From: Alentia gelatinosa
Lineage: Eukaryota; Annelida; Polychaeta; Phyllodocida; Polynoidae
Length of the DNA stretch: 64,000 nt
Assembly: GCA_950022655.1 (NCBI GenBank)
Contig: OX465580.1
Location: 95,994,797 to 96,058,796 of the forward strand
Direction: 5' to 3'
In this document: positions 1 through 14,400 of the stretch, one piece after another
Numbering within the stretch: position 1 is the first letter of the stretch
Layout of the letters: each line of letters starts with the position of its first letter
The notes under the pieces: generated by a model
The model's input: the letters and a program-made list of their open reading frames with translations, nothing else
Told to the model about the DNA's origin: nothing
The model's database searches: none
Position numbers and translations under genes: made by a program

Positions 1-2303
1 GGTCACTCGGCGATATGTTCAGAACTGGATTTTCGTGTTTTTTTTTTAATTCAAACATTTTTGAAATTATTTTCTTTGCGTTGTTCTATAATGACAATAT
101 CATTTGGAAATTTTCGGTGTGAATTTTTAGTCAGTATGATATCTATTTATTTCTTCTTTACGTATTAAGTTCAACCAATCATATTCAAAGTATGGTGGTG
201 CGTCGCCATATCGGCACAGTATGGTGGTACTTGTCAACTACCACTTCTGCAGCAGAGGTTGGTATTTACATGATTTTCTGGTATAGATATATAATACAGT
301 ACTCTACTTATTTAGCTGGTTCCAGAACACATGCTAGAGACCTTTGTGCTGGAGATATGAAGCTAGGTACTGGCAGTGCCAGTTAGGCCAGCATTCACTG
401 CTTCTCTAGGGAATATTTATTGATGTTCGAAATATGATTCTCATCTTATTCACAGTCAGCATTTAGTTGCTGTCATGCTTTAGGATAGGATCAATATGCC
501 AATGAAATTTTGAAACGATTTGGAACCGCCATTTTTATTGATAGAGTTTTGCTTTGTATACTAAAGCCGCAACCAAGCTTTGCATATAAACCTGCCCAGG
601 CCCAGAAAAGAAAGATTTAGGAAGTCAGCTAGATATTTTGGGATCAGCCTATGGAATTCGTTATCTGCGGAATTACAAAACGAATCTAGTAAGGCATCTT
701 TTAAGAAGGGAATATTGTCTGTATTATAAAAGATGTAAAGACCTTTTCCCCAACAAAATCTTTGTATCGCTCGTTTATTGGAAATCGCAAGGTTTACCAA
801 AATGACTGTTTTTCCACCGAGTACTAAATGCACTTGTTTATATTCTTTGTATGGATTGTATACTTACAAGGTAATGTATTAGAGGCTCCAGCTAACTGGA
901 CAGTTTAATGTATTTTTGTTATAATAGAGTATACGATAAATCGGGATCTATTTGAGCTAATAAAAAACTCATTGTACAAATCATACGTTTTATTGGTATG
1001 TTCACCCGCTGTTGCTGGAAGAGCGATTTCCAGTAAATCGAAAGCAATAAAGCCTTTTAAAAAATATATATATAAAACTACATTACAATGGTTCTACATC
1101 ATACATGACGAGATCAGGCTTACCATTTATGTAATGAGGCTGTGAGGTTGAGTTCCAGGAATATTGTGGACCTCATCGAGTCTTATGTGATGTTCAAACA
1201 TGGTATGTTGTTCCATATCTATTATATAACCAAAATTCAAACTATTCTCTTAGAAAAATTGGCATAGAAACTATATCAAATTGAACGTCCACACTTTGGG
1301 ACAACGTCTCAACGTGTTCAACATAACAGTGTACTGCTAAGGGTGACATGGCCAAGATACACCGTATAGAGAGCAGCGGTATTTGTGGCTGAATTCATTT
1401 TTTTTCTAGGTAATCGGCCATACTCCTTTGATTTTTTTTTTAATCTGTTTTTATAGGCTGCATCTAGAATGTTTTAGCCTCGCATTATCAAGATCTTGCT
1501 CCTTTATGCCAATCCTGTGGTCCGGTAGTAGAGCATATAGCGTTGCATGAACTCGTGGCAACTCTTACAAATACCTGCTTATAATTCTTTGTCTTATTTT
1601 TATGTATACGGGAGATCAATAACCCCATACTAATGGAGGCCATCATTGTGATCAATTCCCAAATTTGGGAATTTGTAACCCATGCACTACACTGATATTC
1701 AAAAACGTAAGGTGATATCACCAGTTTAACAATAACAAAACAAAGGTCTCATACTCATAAAATGTCAGTAATCAATTCTAAACTAGAATTAACTTCAGTT
1801 CTGACACCGTGACACAACCCTCAAATCTGAATAAGATGCCTGATGAGCTGAGTACGGTGAAATCTTGATAAATATCCACCAAAGTTTGATACTTCACTCT
1901 TCATTACAGTAAAATTGTGCATAAAACACTGTCTACTACTGTAGATCCTATATAGATCGCTATAGAGACTGTGTGGAAACGGCTGTTGATATCATGATGT
2001 CACAGCTAACAATGCACTATGGTTGACATTGGTTAGGGACAGTTCTAACAACTGTCATTCAAGTTAGCATCGCTGAGGGAGAGGGACTTTGCCTCGTCTT
2101 ATTTTGATGCTACTTGTAATTCTAGACATGACACCTTGGCCTGACCTCTACAATAAGCCTGCTTTTTTTTTAGGAAACTACCATATTTATTTATGTGGCC
2201 TTCGGTAGAAGATGATAATGTTATGATACTGTTGGCAATCAAGAAACTTCAGTACCATATATGTATAGGTGTGTGACATGAGCGCTGTCTGTTTGTATCG
2301 TAG
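1..2303. other. Upstream SF3A3 intron sequence
   Basis: AT-rich, with the LINE tail at 617-728 and poly-T runs at 1390-1445. I searched both strands for the first ~66 residues of SF3A3 and found none, so this is intronic. I see nothing else. Confidence 0.6.
617..728 (+). mobile_element. LINE fragment: reverse-transcriptase C-terminal tail
   Basis: The plus strand reads RKSARYFGISLWNSLSAELQ NESSKASFKKGILSVL and then a stop. The Y-F-G-x-x-LWNSL...FKK pattern is the C-terminal tail of many non-LTR reverse transcriptases. It is a dead, truncated copy; the bases up to about 850 are probably its 3'UTR. Confidence 0.55.
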
Positions 2304-2409
2304 GCTTCGGAAAGAGGAAATGGCGGCTTTGTCCGGCCCCAACGAATTTGCCGAGTTTTACTCCCGACTGAAGGTCATCAGAGACTTCCATAAGAAACAC
2401 CCTAATGAG
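2304..2409 (+). CDS. SF3A3: SF3A3 exon: GPNEFAEFY segment
   Basis: The acceptor AG is at 2302-2303 and the donor GT at 2410-2411. The first base completes a Gly codon begun in an upstream exon outside the window, and 35 codons follow ([15 protein letters not shown]... KKHPNE). The ATG inside the exon is an internal Met, because family homology extends upstream of it. Confidence 0.93.
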
Positions 2410-5400
2410 GTAATTGATCTATTTTTTAACCCGTTTGCCGTGGAATGACTCCTCATTTTCATGACAGTAGCTGGTAGTTCCAGTCACAGATAAAAACTGA
2501 CTTAATCACTTTCAGCTTACACTGTGTAGAGGCTACAGTGACTCGACTCTCGGGTGGTAGTTACTTAATATTTCATTTGATATCAATAAATGTTTTCACA
2601 TGTTCTTTGGGAATGCCACGTGATAATATCCAGCAGCAATGAATAGTCATGATGTAAGTAAAATTCCGATGCGAAGATTGTGACAAAAAGACAAAGTAGA
2701 TAGATACATTTTGTTCAAAGTAAATAAACACGTTATACAAACATATACAAGAAGTTGTCTCAAAGTAAAAAGCCCCTCACATAGGGGCCATCCATAAAGT
2801 ATGTACGCAGAATTTCTGATATGTCGGACCCCCACCCTACACCCAATTTTGTACGTAATAGAACGAAGAAGGGGCATGTGAACAATTTCCAAAGTTTTTG
2901 ACCCCCACCCCCAGTACGTACGTACTTTATGGATAGCCCCATAAGGAATTTTCTCTTGAATATATTGCCTTGCTTGAGCCACGTCTATCTTCACTTGTCC
3001 CCACAGTTGAGCATTCCAATGTCAGTTGAGTTTGAAGAACTCGCAAAACTTCGCGAAGATCCACCAGAAGAAATGCAAAGTAAGTGTTATCCGTTGAATG
3101 AGTTATTCTCCTCTAACAACAATATTTTAGTAACAACAATATTTTAGAAGAGGATGCAGTGAGCCATCTAACAACTGCTTTAACTTAATTTTTTATACCT
3201 CAGACAAAACCCCACAGAGGAAGATTAGATGACGCCGGCACCGTACTCCACAACCAATGGCTTTATTCCGACGAGTCATTGTTAAATTGCAATAGGGGTC
3301 TTTTGATCGTAGTCTTTGTTGTCCCTGAAACGACATACAGAAAGAAATTTCAAAAAAGAATAGGGGGCATCTGACGGATATTCAACTCTTTTTGTTTAAC
3401 GCGAAAGATATAACAACACGTTGTTTAAAGCTCTGGTAAATGGGTCAGACTAGGACAATCATTCTTTGTGCCTGAATTTTAAAAGAAATGTAACAGGAAT
3501 GCTGTAGCCACGTACTCATAAAACTTCATTGTTTCTGAAAGTTCAACGGGATATTCACAGTGAAGTGCTGTAAAACAGGCTGTACAAGTAACACACTTCA
3601 GTTTAGTGACCTGCCGTTCACTTTTTCCTCGCGGGAATCTGATGTTTTATGCATCCTGTTTTACTTCCACAGATATGGTAGAGTTCACAGATGAAGAGGG
3701 TTACGGAAAATACCTGGATATACACGAGTGTTACGAGAAATACATCAACCTGAAGGGAGTAGAGGTGAGATATTCAATATTTCTCCACGAATCGGAGCAT
3801 TTCTGTAATCTGAAGGGGTCGGCTATTAGATTGTCGCTGTACAATACCCTTGCCCCAGCATTCGGATAAAGCCTTTGTACTAGCACCCAGTGACCTTAGT
3901 GAATAGGTTATGATGAACATGCAGAAATTGCTGATCGCTGTCAGTGATAAACGAAGTCATGGCTGTGCGTTCAGAAACCAAAAATTAAGCAGATCCGATA
4001 CACAAACGCTGATGACGATGTCATATAGTTTAAGAAACAGGTGATAGTCTTCTACACCACATTCCTTATTCATAAGTGTCCCCTACTTAGTCTTTCCGGA
4101 ATATAAATTATATTAAGTATACCAGAGTCCCTGCCTTAACCGTATGACCTAAAATGCGACTGTGCTAACGATATATGAAGCAGGACCGTGACACTGTTGT
4201 TACTGGTTTAGTTCTCGTATCACAATAAGGAAAATAAAGGTATATTTTATAAACAAATTAATCTATTACGTCTTAATCACAAGTACGCCAATTTTACATT
4301 GTGTTGGTAGTTTTTTCAAATCGTGCGAAAAAAGGCCATGTGTTGCTGTTGTACTGTAATTCTATCAATAAGCCTAGCGTATGCAATAGATACCAGGGTA
4401 CTCTTCTCTCTTTATCCTACCCCTAATATAAAATCCCATAGGCTTAACATTGGGTTTCCGTATGCCACGCTGACTGGCATGCGGAGTTTTATATGCCACT
4501 AGTGGCATACAGCATTTTTATAACATAATATTCCAAAATCGAGGAGATAGGGTAAGATAAAATCAAAACCTGCTTCGTTTTAATCTTGGCCACCACATTA
4601 CACTCCTGAAGTTTTGGCTCCGGACTTCACTCGGCTTCGCCTCATGAAGTCACTTTGCCAAACTCCAGTCGTGGAATACGGTGGCCAAGATTAAACCTCA
4701 TCCAGTTTTACGATAGTGTCCATTCAAAAAATGGTCTTTCACACGAATAGCTGTCGTGTAGCTCAATTGGTTTCACAATCGTTGATTTTACAGAAAGTGG
4801 ACTACATCACATACCTGGCAGTCTTCGACCAGCTCTTTGACATACCAAAAGAAAGGAAAAATGCAGCCTACAAAGAGTGAGTTTTATACATAAGGATGCC
4901 TCCGGCTATTAGACAACAGGATAAAAGAGAGTTATGTGATATTATCTTGTGATGGTTTTACATATCCCTTTTTATTTCCATTCCACGAAAGTAAATGCAT
5001 TCACATTCATACTAGAATAACCGTAGTAATTATGCCATGTAATATTGTAATCGGTGAAGTAAGCATGTGAAGTATGCAAAACATATAACTTCAAGTGCAT
5101 ATTCCTCTATTCCTGTGTAACAATTAAATAGAGAAACAGAACATACTTCCAATACTGAAATGTAAAAAGAAAAAAGGAAATGTAAAAACGGGCCAAAACA
5201 GTACACAAAAAGGATAAATTAGGATACGATTCATATCTGTCTGGTGCTATAGAAATGACACTAGACCTACAGTAGAACCCCGCCTAACAGACACCCTGCG
5301 TTAACGAACACCCTTGCTCGGAACGGTTCCCTCTATTAGATGTTTATTTCAACCCCGTGTAAGCGGACACCCCGTGTAAGCGGACACCCCGTGTAAGCGG

Positions 5401-8400
5401 ACACCCCGTGTAAGGCGAAACCTGGGGGTCTCGCTTACGCGGGGTTCTACTGTAGTTAAGTTTACTACTGTCCTCAAGAATTTATCGATTAAGAAGACAT
5501 GGCAATAACAACTCTATGGCAAAAAAGAATAACGAAAAACGAAATTTCCAGAATTTATCGAGGTTAGATTTCGGAACCGACTCCTGACCAGTAGCACGTG
5601 AAGTCAGAGCTATTCGTTAAACACCATGTCCGTGCTGACACCTTTTACTTGTGACATCTGTCTGTACGTAGAGACTGCATGTCTTCATCTGTGATGACTT
5701 CCAGGTACCTGGAGCAGCTGCTGGAGTACCTGGAACACTATGTGAGTCGCGTCAAGCCCATTCTAGATGTGAACGCCGAGATGGAAGCCGTGCAGAAGGA
5801 ATTTGAGCAGCAGTGGCAGGAGGGGTCGTTCCCCGGCTGGCCTGTGAGTACCTCGTCTTAGTTCTCATTTTGCAGATTTCTATTCACCTGCTACCTCAGG
5901 GGTATGTCCCCTCCTGGTATCCCGGTATCATGGTTGCTGAAGCACGTGTGGCTAGGGGGATATGAAATAGTTAAAGAGTTAAAAATATATACTGTACACA
6001 ATATCAATTGCTATCAGGTACAAGCGGCCGTAATTCCCGAGGATCAAACGCATAATGATCAATATCCAAGCACACGCGAGGATATTACATAGAGTCTAGT
6101 CCGTGGAGATGACTACCGCTTTTATCTGAAACCAGTTTATATTGTATTCATTAATCACCGCTTGTCGCTAGTAATTGCCATGGTCCAGAGATTTGAAACT
6201 CGATTAATGGGCCTCCTATTGTTGATATAAGGTGGCAGCTCTAGCGCACATATATTTCGCACATTTCTAGTAACATTACAGTGCTTTATCAGTTGGTCAC
6301 AAAGATTTCTGATCAGGGGCTGGATGACCTTTTGGGGACTATTTTCCATAGACTATTTTCACAAGGAGATTACGGGCCTCCATATTCTCCTACTTCCAAA
6401 TTTCACACACCCAATACCTTTTCTATGGAGACTCCGTAATTGATATATTCTCCGGAATTACACTGTACCCGGAATCCAATGAATTACCATTGTTATCTAT
6501 GCATTTCACCTCTATCGGAGAAAAAAGATAGTGGGAGAAACTACAGTGTAATTTTCTTAGTCGTGTTTGCGGCACAGGAACTACCTTCGATTCAATCATT
6601 AAATGATTTGATTATGAAAAAATTGAATAAAAAAAACCTTTGTGGACATTTCAGAAAGAGGCGACTGGCGCACTAACACACGCCGGCGCTCATCTGGACT
6701 TGTCGGCTTTCTCGTCATACGAGGAGCTGGCCTCGCTCGGATTAGACAGACTCAAGTCAGCTCTCATGGCGCTTGGCTTAAAGTGTGGCGGCACCCTACA
6801 GGAGCGTGCACAGCGACTCTTCAGCACCAAAGGCAAGAACCTGGAGGACCTGGACCCAGCTATGTTCGCCAAGTCCAAACCCGGCAAGGCAGGCAGAAAC
6901 AAGTGAGTGTTCCACATTCGTTAGATTGAAAACTGCGAGTGCTATGTGAACCGCTCCTGTCAATAAGCATTTTCTTTGAAATGGAGAACTCTTGTTTTGT
7001 CAGCTCTGTCAGAATTCTTCCTTCTCACCGCTCTCGTTTTATTAACTGCTCAATGTCGTACCAGGTGTCAACTGGAGAATATCTAATGGGTCCTAAGAGG
7101 GGCATTTTATATTTTCTTATATTATTAGTTTATGATTATTAAGAATGTTGCAGGAATTCTCAAAGTGTCAGTGCGGAAATTGCTTGAGGAACATAGCACT
7201 AAATATGAATACATAAACTGATGAGTCTTTGCTCTTTATCCACCTTATACGAACCTGACCACTCAAAATAAAAACTTGTTTCTTATCACCGCGCGCATGA
7301 GCACAAACGTTTTTAGAGGATTTTTTTTTAATATAAGATGAACCTTCATAGAAATTATGAAAGGTATGTGTATTTGGTATCGATGTAAGGGATGCTTTCA
7401 ATGTAGTATTAAGAGAAAACGACCTAACTGTGGGCGAACCAATGGGTTAGTTCAGGCGTTGGGGCGAATGTCAACGATAGGTGACCGAGAACTAACCCGT
7501 GGTTCTGCCCACAGTCAAGTCGTTTTCTGACCAAGTTGTCGAGCACCACCCTCCATGTTGACACTGTCTGCTATGTACCGCGGCAAACCGTTTAAAACTC
7601 CATTATATTAATTTGCCTGGTCTGTGATTCACCCCCACTTCCCATACAAAACCACTGCCATTCACTACATCCCGTTTGCAGAAAGCACCAGCAACAGGCG
7701 ATGCAATGCGGTCTTTTAATTGTGTGGCGGCAGTTGACCCTGGATCTCGGTATATAACGTGGGGCGTTAACCTGATGCAGTATAAGTAGCTCAAATATGT
7801 GAAATCAATCAATAATAACATGTTATTCGCCTGTGTCCGCAACGGGCAACGCACAGGCACGCTGGATGTGCCCGTTGTGCATGCGCGAAAATATTTTAAT
7901 TATCTTTACTCTCCTAATCGTAGTCACTCATCGAATTCAGCCGTTTCGATCCCAACATGCTGACAACTGTCTGTCATCCCCAGTGGAACTCGAATGAACG
8001 TGTTATTATCCATTGTTTTAAGATATTTAAGCTATTTAAACGGTATTACGTGAACACCCCACGTTATATACCTTGATATTTGGTCATTACGCACTTCCAG
8101 TTGTTAAGGGGAGTTTGTATTGTGAGTTTTAAGTCACGAAGCAATGTAGTCCGCCATCTTGAAATTTGTTGCAATACCGTTGGTCTCATTAACTCTCATC
8201 TTAGCACGTTAAACCAGTTGCAGTGCGACGAAGCCCACCATAGTGGGCCGTAGTCGCTGAATGCTACACCCCCGTGAGAGGGTGGTATTTGTGTGGCATG
8301 TAATAATATGTGTATCTAGGTATTCCCAAAACCATGGTATCCATATGTCTTTCCATACTGCCTACACAACCAATAGTTCTGTGCTGCCACCTATTGTCAA

Positions 8401-11400
8401 ACTATAGTACTTGTCACAGCACCTGTAATACTTTTTCATATTACAGACAGTAAAATGAGTGAGATATTTGGAGTTTAGAGTGATAGTGCAAGATAGGACC
8501 TAAATAAGTATGTCTGAAGCCCATTTTATGACACTTCAAAAGCCATCTTTGATCCAGCAAAATAAAGTGCCCTCATCATATTTTTCATGGCTTGGTGATG
8601 AGAAACTAGTTTGTTCATCTTTTTTAGTGGCGTTATTATAAACGTGTAGTCTCGAGATCACTACCGAGGAGATTGTGGGAAAAAAGTCCCTAGCCTGGAA
8701 AGTAGTGTATGATGAGGTCGGCGGTCTTCGTTTTTATAAATAAAATTTGCAATGCTGGATGATAAATACATCATTACCATGATTTTTATCTATCGGTCGA
8801 ATTCTATGAATGGTTGACTACCCAATATCCTCGTATTCGCTTGGATATTACGGCGCGTCAACAATGCGGAAAATACGACCACGTAGATGAAAATCATTGT
8901 AATATTGTGTATGTATGTATGTATTATCCGAAAGATGGGTCGTAAGCTTGTGAATAACTCTTCATATTTTGATATATTTGTAGAGGTTATGTTGGTTTTG
9001 TCTGATAATTATGTTAATTTCAGAATTGTATTCAGTGTAAGTTTAGTTTAAATTTCTTTTGCACATTTCACCCATGAACATGATTTAGCTTGATATATGA
9101 AGGGTTGACGTATTTATTTACCTGTTCTCGGATGTTATTCATGGATGTCAGTTTTCCGGTTTTCGCATGGTTATCCATTTCTTTGAATATGTATTAAATT
9201 ATCATATCAAAGTTAGATTAACAGGATTAGGAATCGGAAATGTTCGGTTTATTAATAGACATCACTGGTAGTTTTTAAGAAACACCTGATGTTATCATGA
9301 TTACTGAGATCGTGGGCCTTTCCATGAAGTCATTCAGTTCAAGAAGTTTACTCATTATGGGAGATGTTGCTCACTTGTTTCGGTATTTAATTTTTTTTTA
9401 TTTATTCATATAAACAATAATTACATTCACCTGAGTTAGATGTTCTTCCATGTAGCTAGAAAATTCAAACTCCTAATATAAATATAATTACAATGATCTT
9501 CAGATTTCATTCTTGTATCAAGGTTTCATCATATGATATAACAGATATACAAGATATGCAGTCAGTATCAACAGACGACACATTATATCCTTTGTACAAG
9601 ACAAGACACAATACAGATATTCAGAATGGCACACTTATATAACCGGATAGTCTATCAAATGAGAATCCAAGAATTCAGTTGTATACAATTTCTTGGGCTA
9701 CCCAGGCACTATAATATGACCCGTTGTAAATTACTTATTATATATTATAATCTAAGTCATTGTATTCTTTAACATATTGCTTAAAAAGCTTATTCTCCTC
9801 TTTGGCTTGTATCTCGCGGGGTAACTGATCCCAGAGCAGCAAACCTTAATACGAAGGTGACTTCCTGATTTTCTCAGTACGAGGTTTCTTGACTTTAAGA
9901 GTTATTATCAGGTGGACGGTTGGTCTTTAGGTTATGGCTATAGCCTACTGTAGTACACATGCTTGTAAAGTCAATAAGTGACCTGACCACATTTTTGCTT
10001 TTTATAGCTCACTAAGTAGAGATAGGAATATGTTTTCTGTTTTGGACAGAAGGTTTTATGACCATACAATATATTACAGTTTTAGTATTTAGTATTTTGA
10101 CATGGATTTTTAGAAATAAGAGATTTAAGTTTGGGGGGGGGGGGGGGACCTTTTGAGTCACAGATTCATTTTTAAGAACTCCTTTATGGACATATTTCTA
10201 CCTGTAAAACTAGTTCAATCATAATATAATATTCCTCATTAGAAAGAGAATAAAAAACAGTAGGTGCTAGGAAGTGGAATTTTCCAGATAGATTCTATAT
10301 TTACTGAGATATTCAGGTATTTGTTGAAAGTGTTTGGGGGGGGGGGGGGTTATGGTGAAATGTGCATACCCAAACACATGTTTACTCAATATTGATTTAC
10401 ATTCAGCATTAGTGTAACATTTACCATCTCCATGTGTGGCACTGACAGTTGCTTACACCCTAGAAAGTGTCATTATTAAGGTGAAATGTATATTTGTTGT
10501 GCTATTCATGTAATTTTGCCAAATCTCATAATGGGGGGGGGGGGAGGCAGTAGGTGTATGAGAAGATATTTTATTCATCATATTTACACACAAACAGAGG
10601 TCAAAATGGTTCATAACTCTGTTTTAGGAATTAGTCAAGACCCAGTCAAATGATATTGTTTTGTAAAATCATTTGTAATGTCATTTACCACCAGATATTG
10701 GCTTGACCTACTTTATTGGTGTATATAGGAACAAAGTTTTTGTTGGACCACATGGGCAGGCAGCATGCAGACAGGTCTGTGTGCACTCATCCATGAGGCA
10801 AAATCGTTTTGTATGTAGGCATTGTAGGGGATTGGCAATTGAATCCCCTACATGTAGCTAAAGATAGGTGTGCACTGATCCATGAACTAAGTGTTGACAG
10901 AGGAATATGCCTTTGAATAGCCTCTCCCTCTCCCTCGCTCCTTCCCTCGCTCCCTCCCTCCCTCCCTCCCTCCAGGGGGGCTTCCTTGTTATCATAGTTA
11001 TTGATTACTGGCAGACCTTTGCACTGTATTTAATTTTAAAGGCGTCCACCTGCTCATTTGGTCATTAAAGGCCAATATTTCTAGTTGGTAATGCACATTT
11101 AGCTCTTGTTTTACTGCCCTGCCTTGATCTATCTCTAGTCTCAACAATATTGTCACTATTTTTGCTCCAACGTTGTATTAACTTTAATAAATATTGGCTT
11201 CTTCTTATAATCACAGGGTTGATACAACAATCAGAGCGTAGATTTTCGATGGTAGTATATCTAGCTTTCCTTCATGTGACAACACACAGTTCCATGGAAA
11301 GAAACCCACGAGGCACATTAAAACTAACTCCTTCCCTCTTTTTTGTTGTTGCTGATAACAGGGACTCTGAGCGGAACCACGAGATCGCCAGTCTGGAGGG

Positions 11401-14400
11401 GCAGGTGTACCGGTTCGCCGAGCTGCTCAGTGAGCAGCGGTCAGCCACACGTGACAACGTGCAGCGTAAACAGGCGCGAACAGGAGAGGAGCGCGAGGAG
11501 TCTGACGAGGAGAACATCAGTGAGGACGACTCAGACGACGAGGACAACGACATACCTTACAACCCCAAAAACCTGCCGCTAGGCTGGGACGGCAAGGTCA
11601 GTGTACTACACGGTATCATCCCTGGTATTTTTTATCCCATAGACTTAACATTGGGAACTTGTACTCAACGCCCGTGGAGAATTTTGTTTTTAATCAATGA
11701 TGATGGTGTCACAATTCAGTCAGTGGTAGGGGTGAGATCAAATGTAAACCACTCTTTATCCATAGCCACTGGAAATATACCATTCATTTTTATGTTATGT
11801 AATCTCATTCGGCTTTGCCTTGTACGATTCTTTCACAACCAAAACTCATGGGATATTGTCAGTGTGTATGGATCCTGATGCATTTTCTTATTGGAAAGCT
11901 ATCGGTTATCGAGTACCGGTGCCATGCAAACTGTTTGCATGATATTCTAAAGTGAACAAAAAAAAGAGAAATAAATTGAAAGCCAATTTATCGATAATGT
12001 AGCTAGTGTAATGTAAAAAACAAATCAGCCTGGATGAACGGTATCGACACGCAGCTTATATCAAAGTTAATTGACTCCTAAGATTTAAACGTTGTATATA
12101 GTGGAAGACGAAGGGGGTAGCTTGAGTATGCGACCAACATTTTTTTTTCGAAGAAATCGGGGGCCCGATTTTTCACACGAAAGAATTCCCACAATAAGAT
12201 TTAAACGTTGTTTATGAGTGATTATAATACCAGTGAAGATGTTCATGCTCTTTTGTAATACATTCTCTCGTGGTAATTTGACTTGCTTTTCCCTTTTGTA
12301 GCCTATACCTTACTGGCTGTACAAACTCCACGGCCTCAACATCAGTTACAGCTGCGAGATCTGCGGAAACTTCACATACAGAGGACCTAAAGCATTCCAA
12401 AGACACTTTGCCGTAAGTCCACTTTCAGTTCAGCACCACTTAACCAGTTTTTCTAAAGTATGAGGATAATATGGGTCGTTGTAGAACAGTATATCATTCA
12501 TTATACGTATAAAGAGTTTATGAGACTGGAAACTCCTCAATGGCAAACTGATGCAGTTATGAAACATGAAAAAGGTTTTTTACATGTGTATGTAAGGAAC
12601 ATGTTTGCAGAAAGGTAATACAAGGAGGAGAAAAGATTAATGTAAGAAAGATTAGTAGAAGGATAGTTTTTTTGCGATTTCTTTATTGGCAGTAGTTGTA
12701 CAAATGCTTTAAGCTTTAATCCATATATGATTTTGTCGGTTGATAAAGGGGCCGGGGTAACAGTTATTATGTTGTAGTTAGTTTTCTTTGCCAAACCCGT
12801 GTCTCTTTTTGGTGCATATTGACAAGGTTAGGATTAGACTGGACTGTCCAGGCTTGGTTATAAACCTCATCACACTGTGATCACACGCGCACTTCTTCCA
12901 GTTTCCCCAATTCCTGTGTATGAGGTAATCCGAAAATGAATTAGTTTTCACATAGTTCTAAAGACATTGTAACCTGTGTTTTGTTCTATAAGAAATAGTT
13001 TCTGTGCACCAGAAACTCTTGCCTGCAATGATAGAAAACAGAAACTGTAACTGCCTCTTGGTGAATAGAAATTTATGTTGTTGTCCCCTGCATATAGAAA
13101 TTGTATTATATCTAATATTTCTCTATTTTTGATGCCTTCCCAGTGCCTGGTGATCACTCATTCAAACGAGCTTTTTAGGGATATATTTTTCTTAAAAAGC
13201 AACAACTAACGTTACATGAAAGACCCCACGGACGGGAGACAAGGGTCACAGGGTCATCCTTTATATCATCAAAATATCCTCGTTAGAAACAATTTCGTAA
13301 ATATCGGAGGATTGAAGCCTGAAGCCATCACCCGTTCTTTAAGCTTTAATACAGGGTTAACATGCAAAACGTAGTTTCCCAACAAGTCAATCCTAGAACC
13401 TACATCGAGTGAATGTCTACCATGTTTTATACATTGACTAGATCTGTTTGATATGCACCCATCAGCTGAGCGCTCAGCTAGTATGTTGTTAGTACCTGGT
13501 AATGTCTGGTGATCGGCTGATCTCACAGTTAGTGCCCTGTTGGTGTAAGGTGCTGATGATTGGTCAGTTGATGCCTTCTCAGTGCCTGGTGATCAGCTGA
13601 TCGATCAGTTTCTGCCTGATGATTGATTAGCCTTTCACACAGACCCACACAACATGCACACCGGATTGCTTGGTTTCGTGGTTTGACCCTCTCCAAAAGC
13701 GCTGCAGAGAATAATGTGGTAATTTCCTGGCTATATCTGTTGTCATGCTTAATCCCAACAGGAGTGGCGTCACGCTCACGGCATGCGGTGTCTCGGAATC
13801 CCCAACACAGCTCACTTCGCCAACGTCACACTCATAGAGGACGCCGTCGCCTGTAAGTACTCCTGTTTCACTCTACTTATTCATTACTGCAGGGATGTCA
13901 GTGTTCAGGAAAATCACCGAAATCAGGGATTTATATAAAACACAGAAATATTGTCCTCAGTATTTAGATGCCTTAATAGAATATGTATGTGGCAACGCCA
14001 TATTATTTCTAGAATCCTATATACCAGGCTTTTAAACTGTTGAGGTGTGTGTTCTTCAGGCATTTCCCTATTACTTGGTATTACATGACAACAGGTTGGA
14101 GGGTAGTCAGCATAATGGGTAAGTAGACTTGATTGACAGAAAGGCAAGTTAGTGGATGGGCAGGTAATTGGGTGGGCAGGTTGACAGGTAAGCACATTGG
14201 TAGGTAGTTAGGTTGGCGGGAAGGCAGGTTGGTAGGGAAACAGGTGGGTGAGTGTGCAGGTATGTTAGTGGGCAGGTTGGTCGGTAGGCAGGTTGGTGTA
14301 GTCAGATGCGTGGATGAACACGTTGGTGTGTTTATGGGCAGGAAGGTTTTTGGGTGGGCATGTAGATAAGTGAACAAACTGATGAGCAGGTAGACTGGTG

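Larger units (their letters stand above)
2410..6654. other. SF3A3 introns between the early exons
   Basis: Five introns of 0.6-1.0 kb. They hold the TIR element at 2784-2940, the foldback at 4577-4695, the MITE at 5270-5452 and the foldback at 6008-6136. An inverted pair ATTACACTGTA/TACAGTGTAAT near 6458 and 6541 hints at one more small element. No other gene is seen. Confidence 0.6.
6903..13761. other. SF3A3 middle introns (4.5 kb, 0.7 kb, 1.3 kb)
   Basis: These contain the foldbacks at 7414 and 8796, the TIR candidate at 7749, the LINE tail at 9395-9900, poly-G tracts and the CCCT repeat. A direct repeat TAAGATTTAAACGTTG occurs near 12077 and 12196. Loose CCTGGTGATC repeats occupy about 13130-13620. 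No additional gene is supported. Confidence 0.55.

Noticed and set aside
1..2303. The first exons of SF3A3
   Set aside because: No frame encodes the expected helical N-terminus (RDQINSDHR-like); these exons must lie outside the window.
5353..5414. A CRISPR-like short repeat array
   Set aside because: Units abut with no spacers, lie inside a TIR element, and the genome is eukaryotic.
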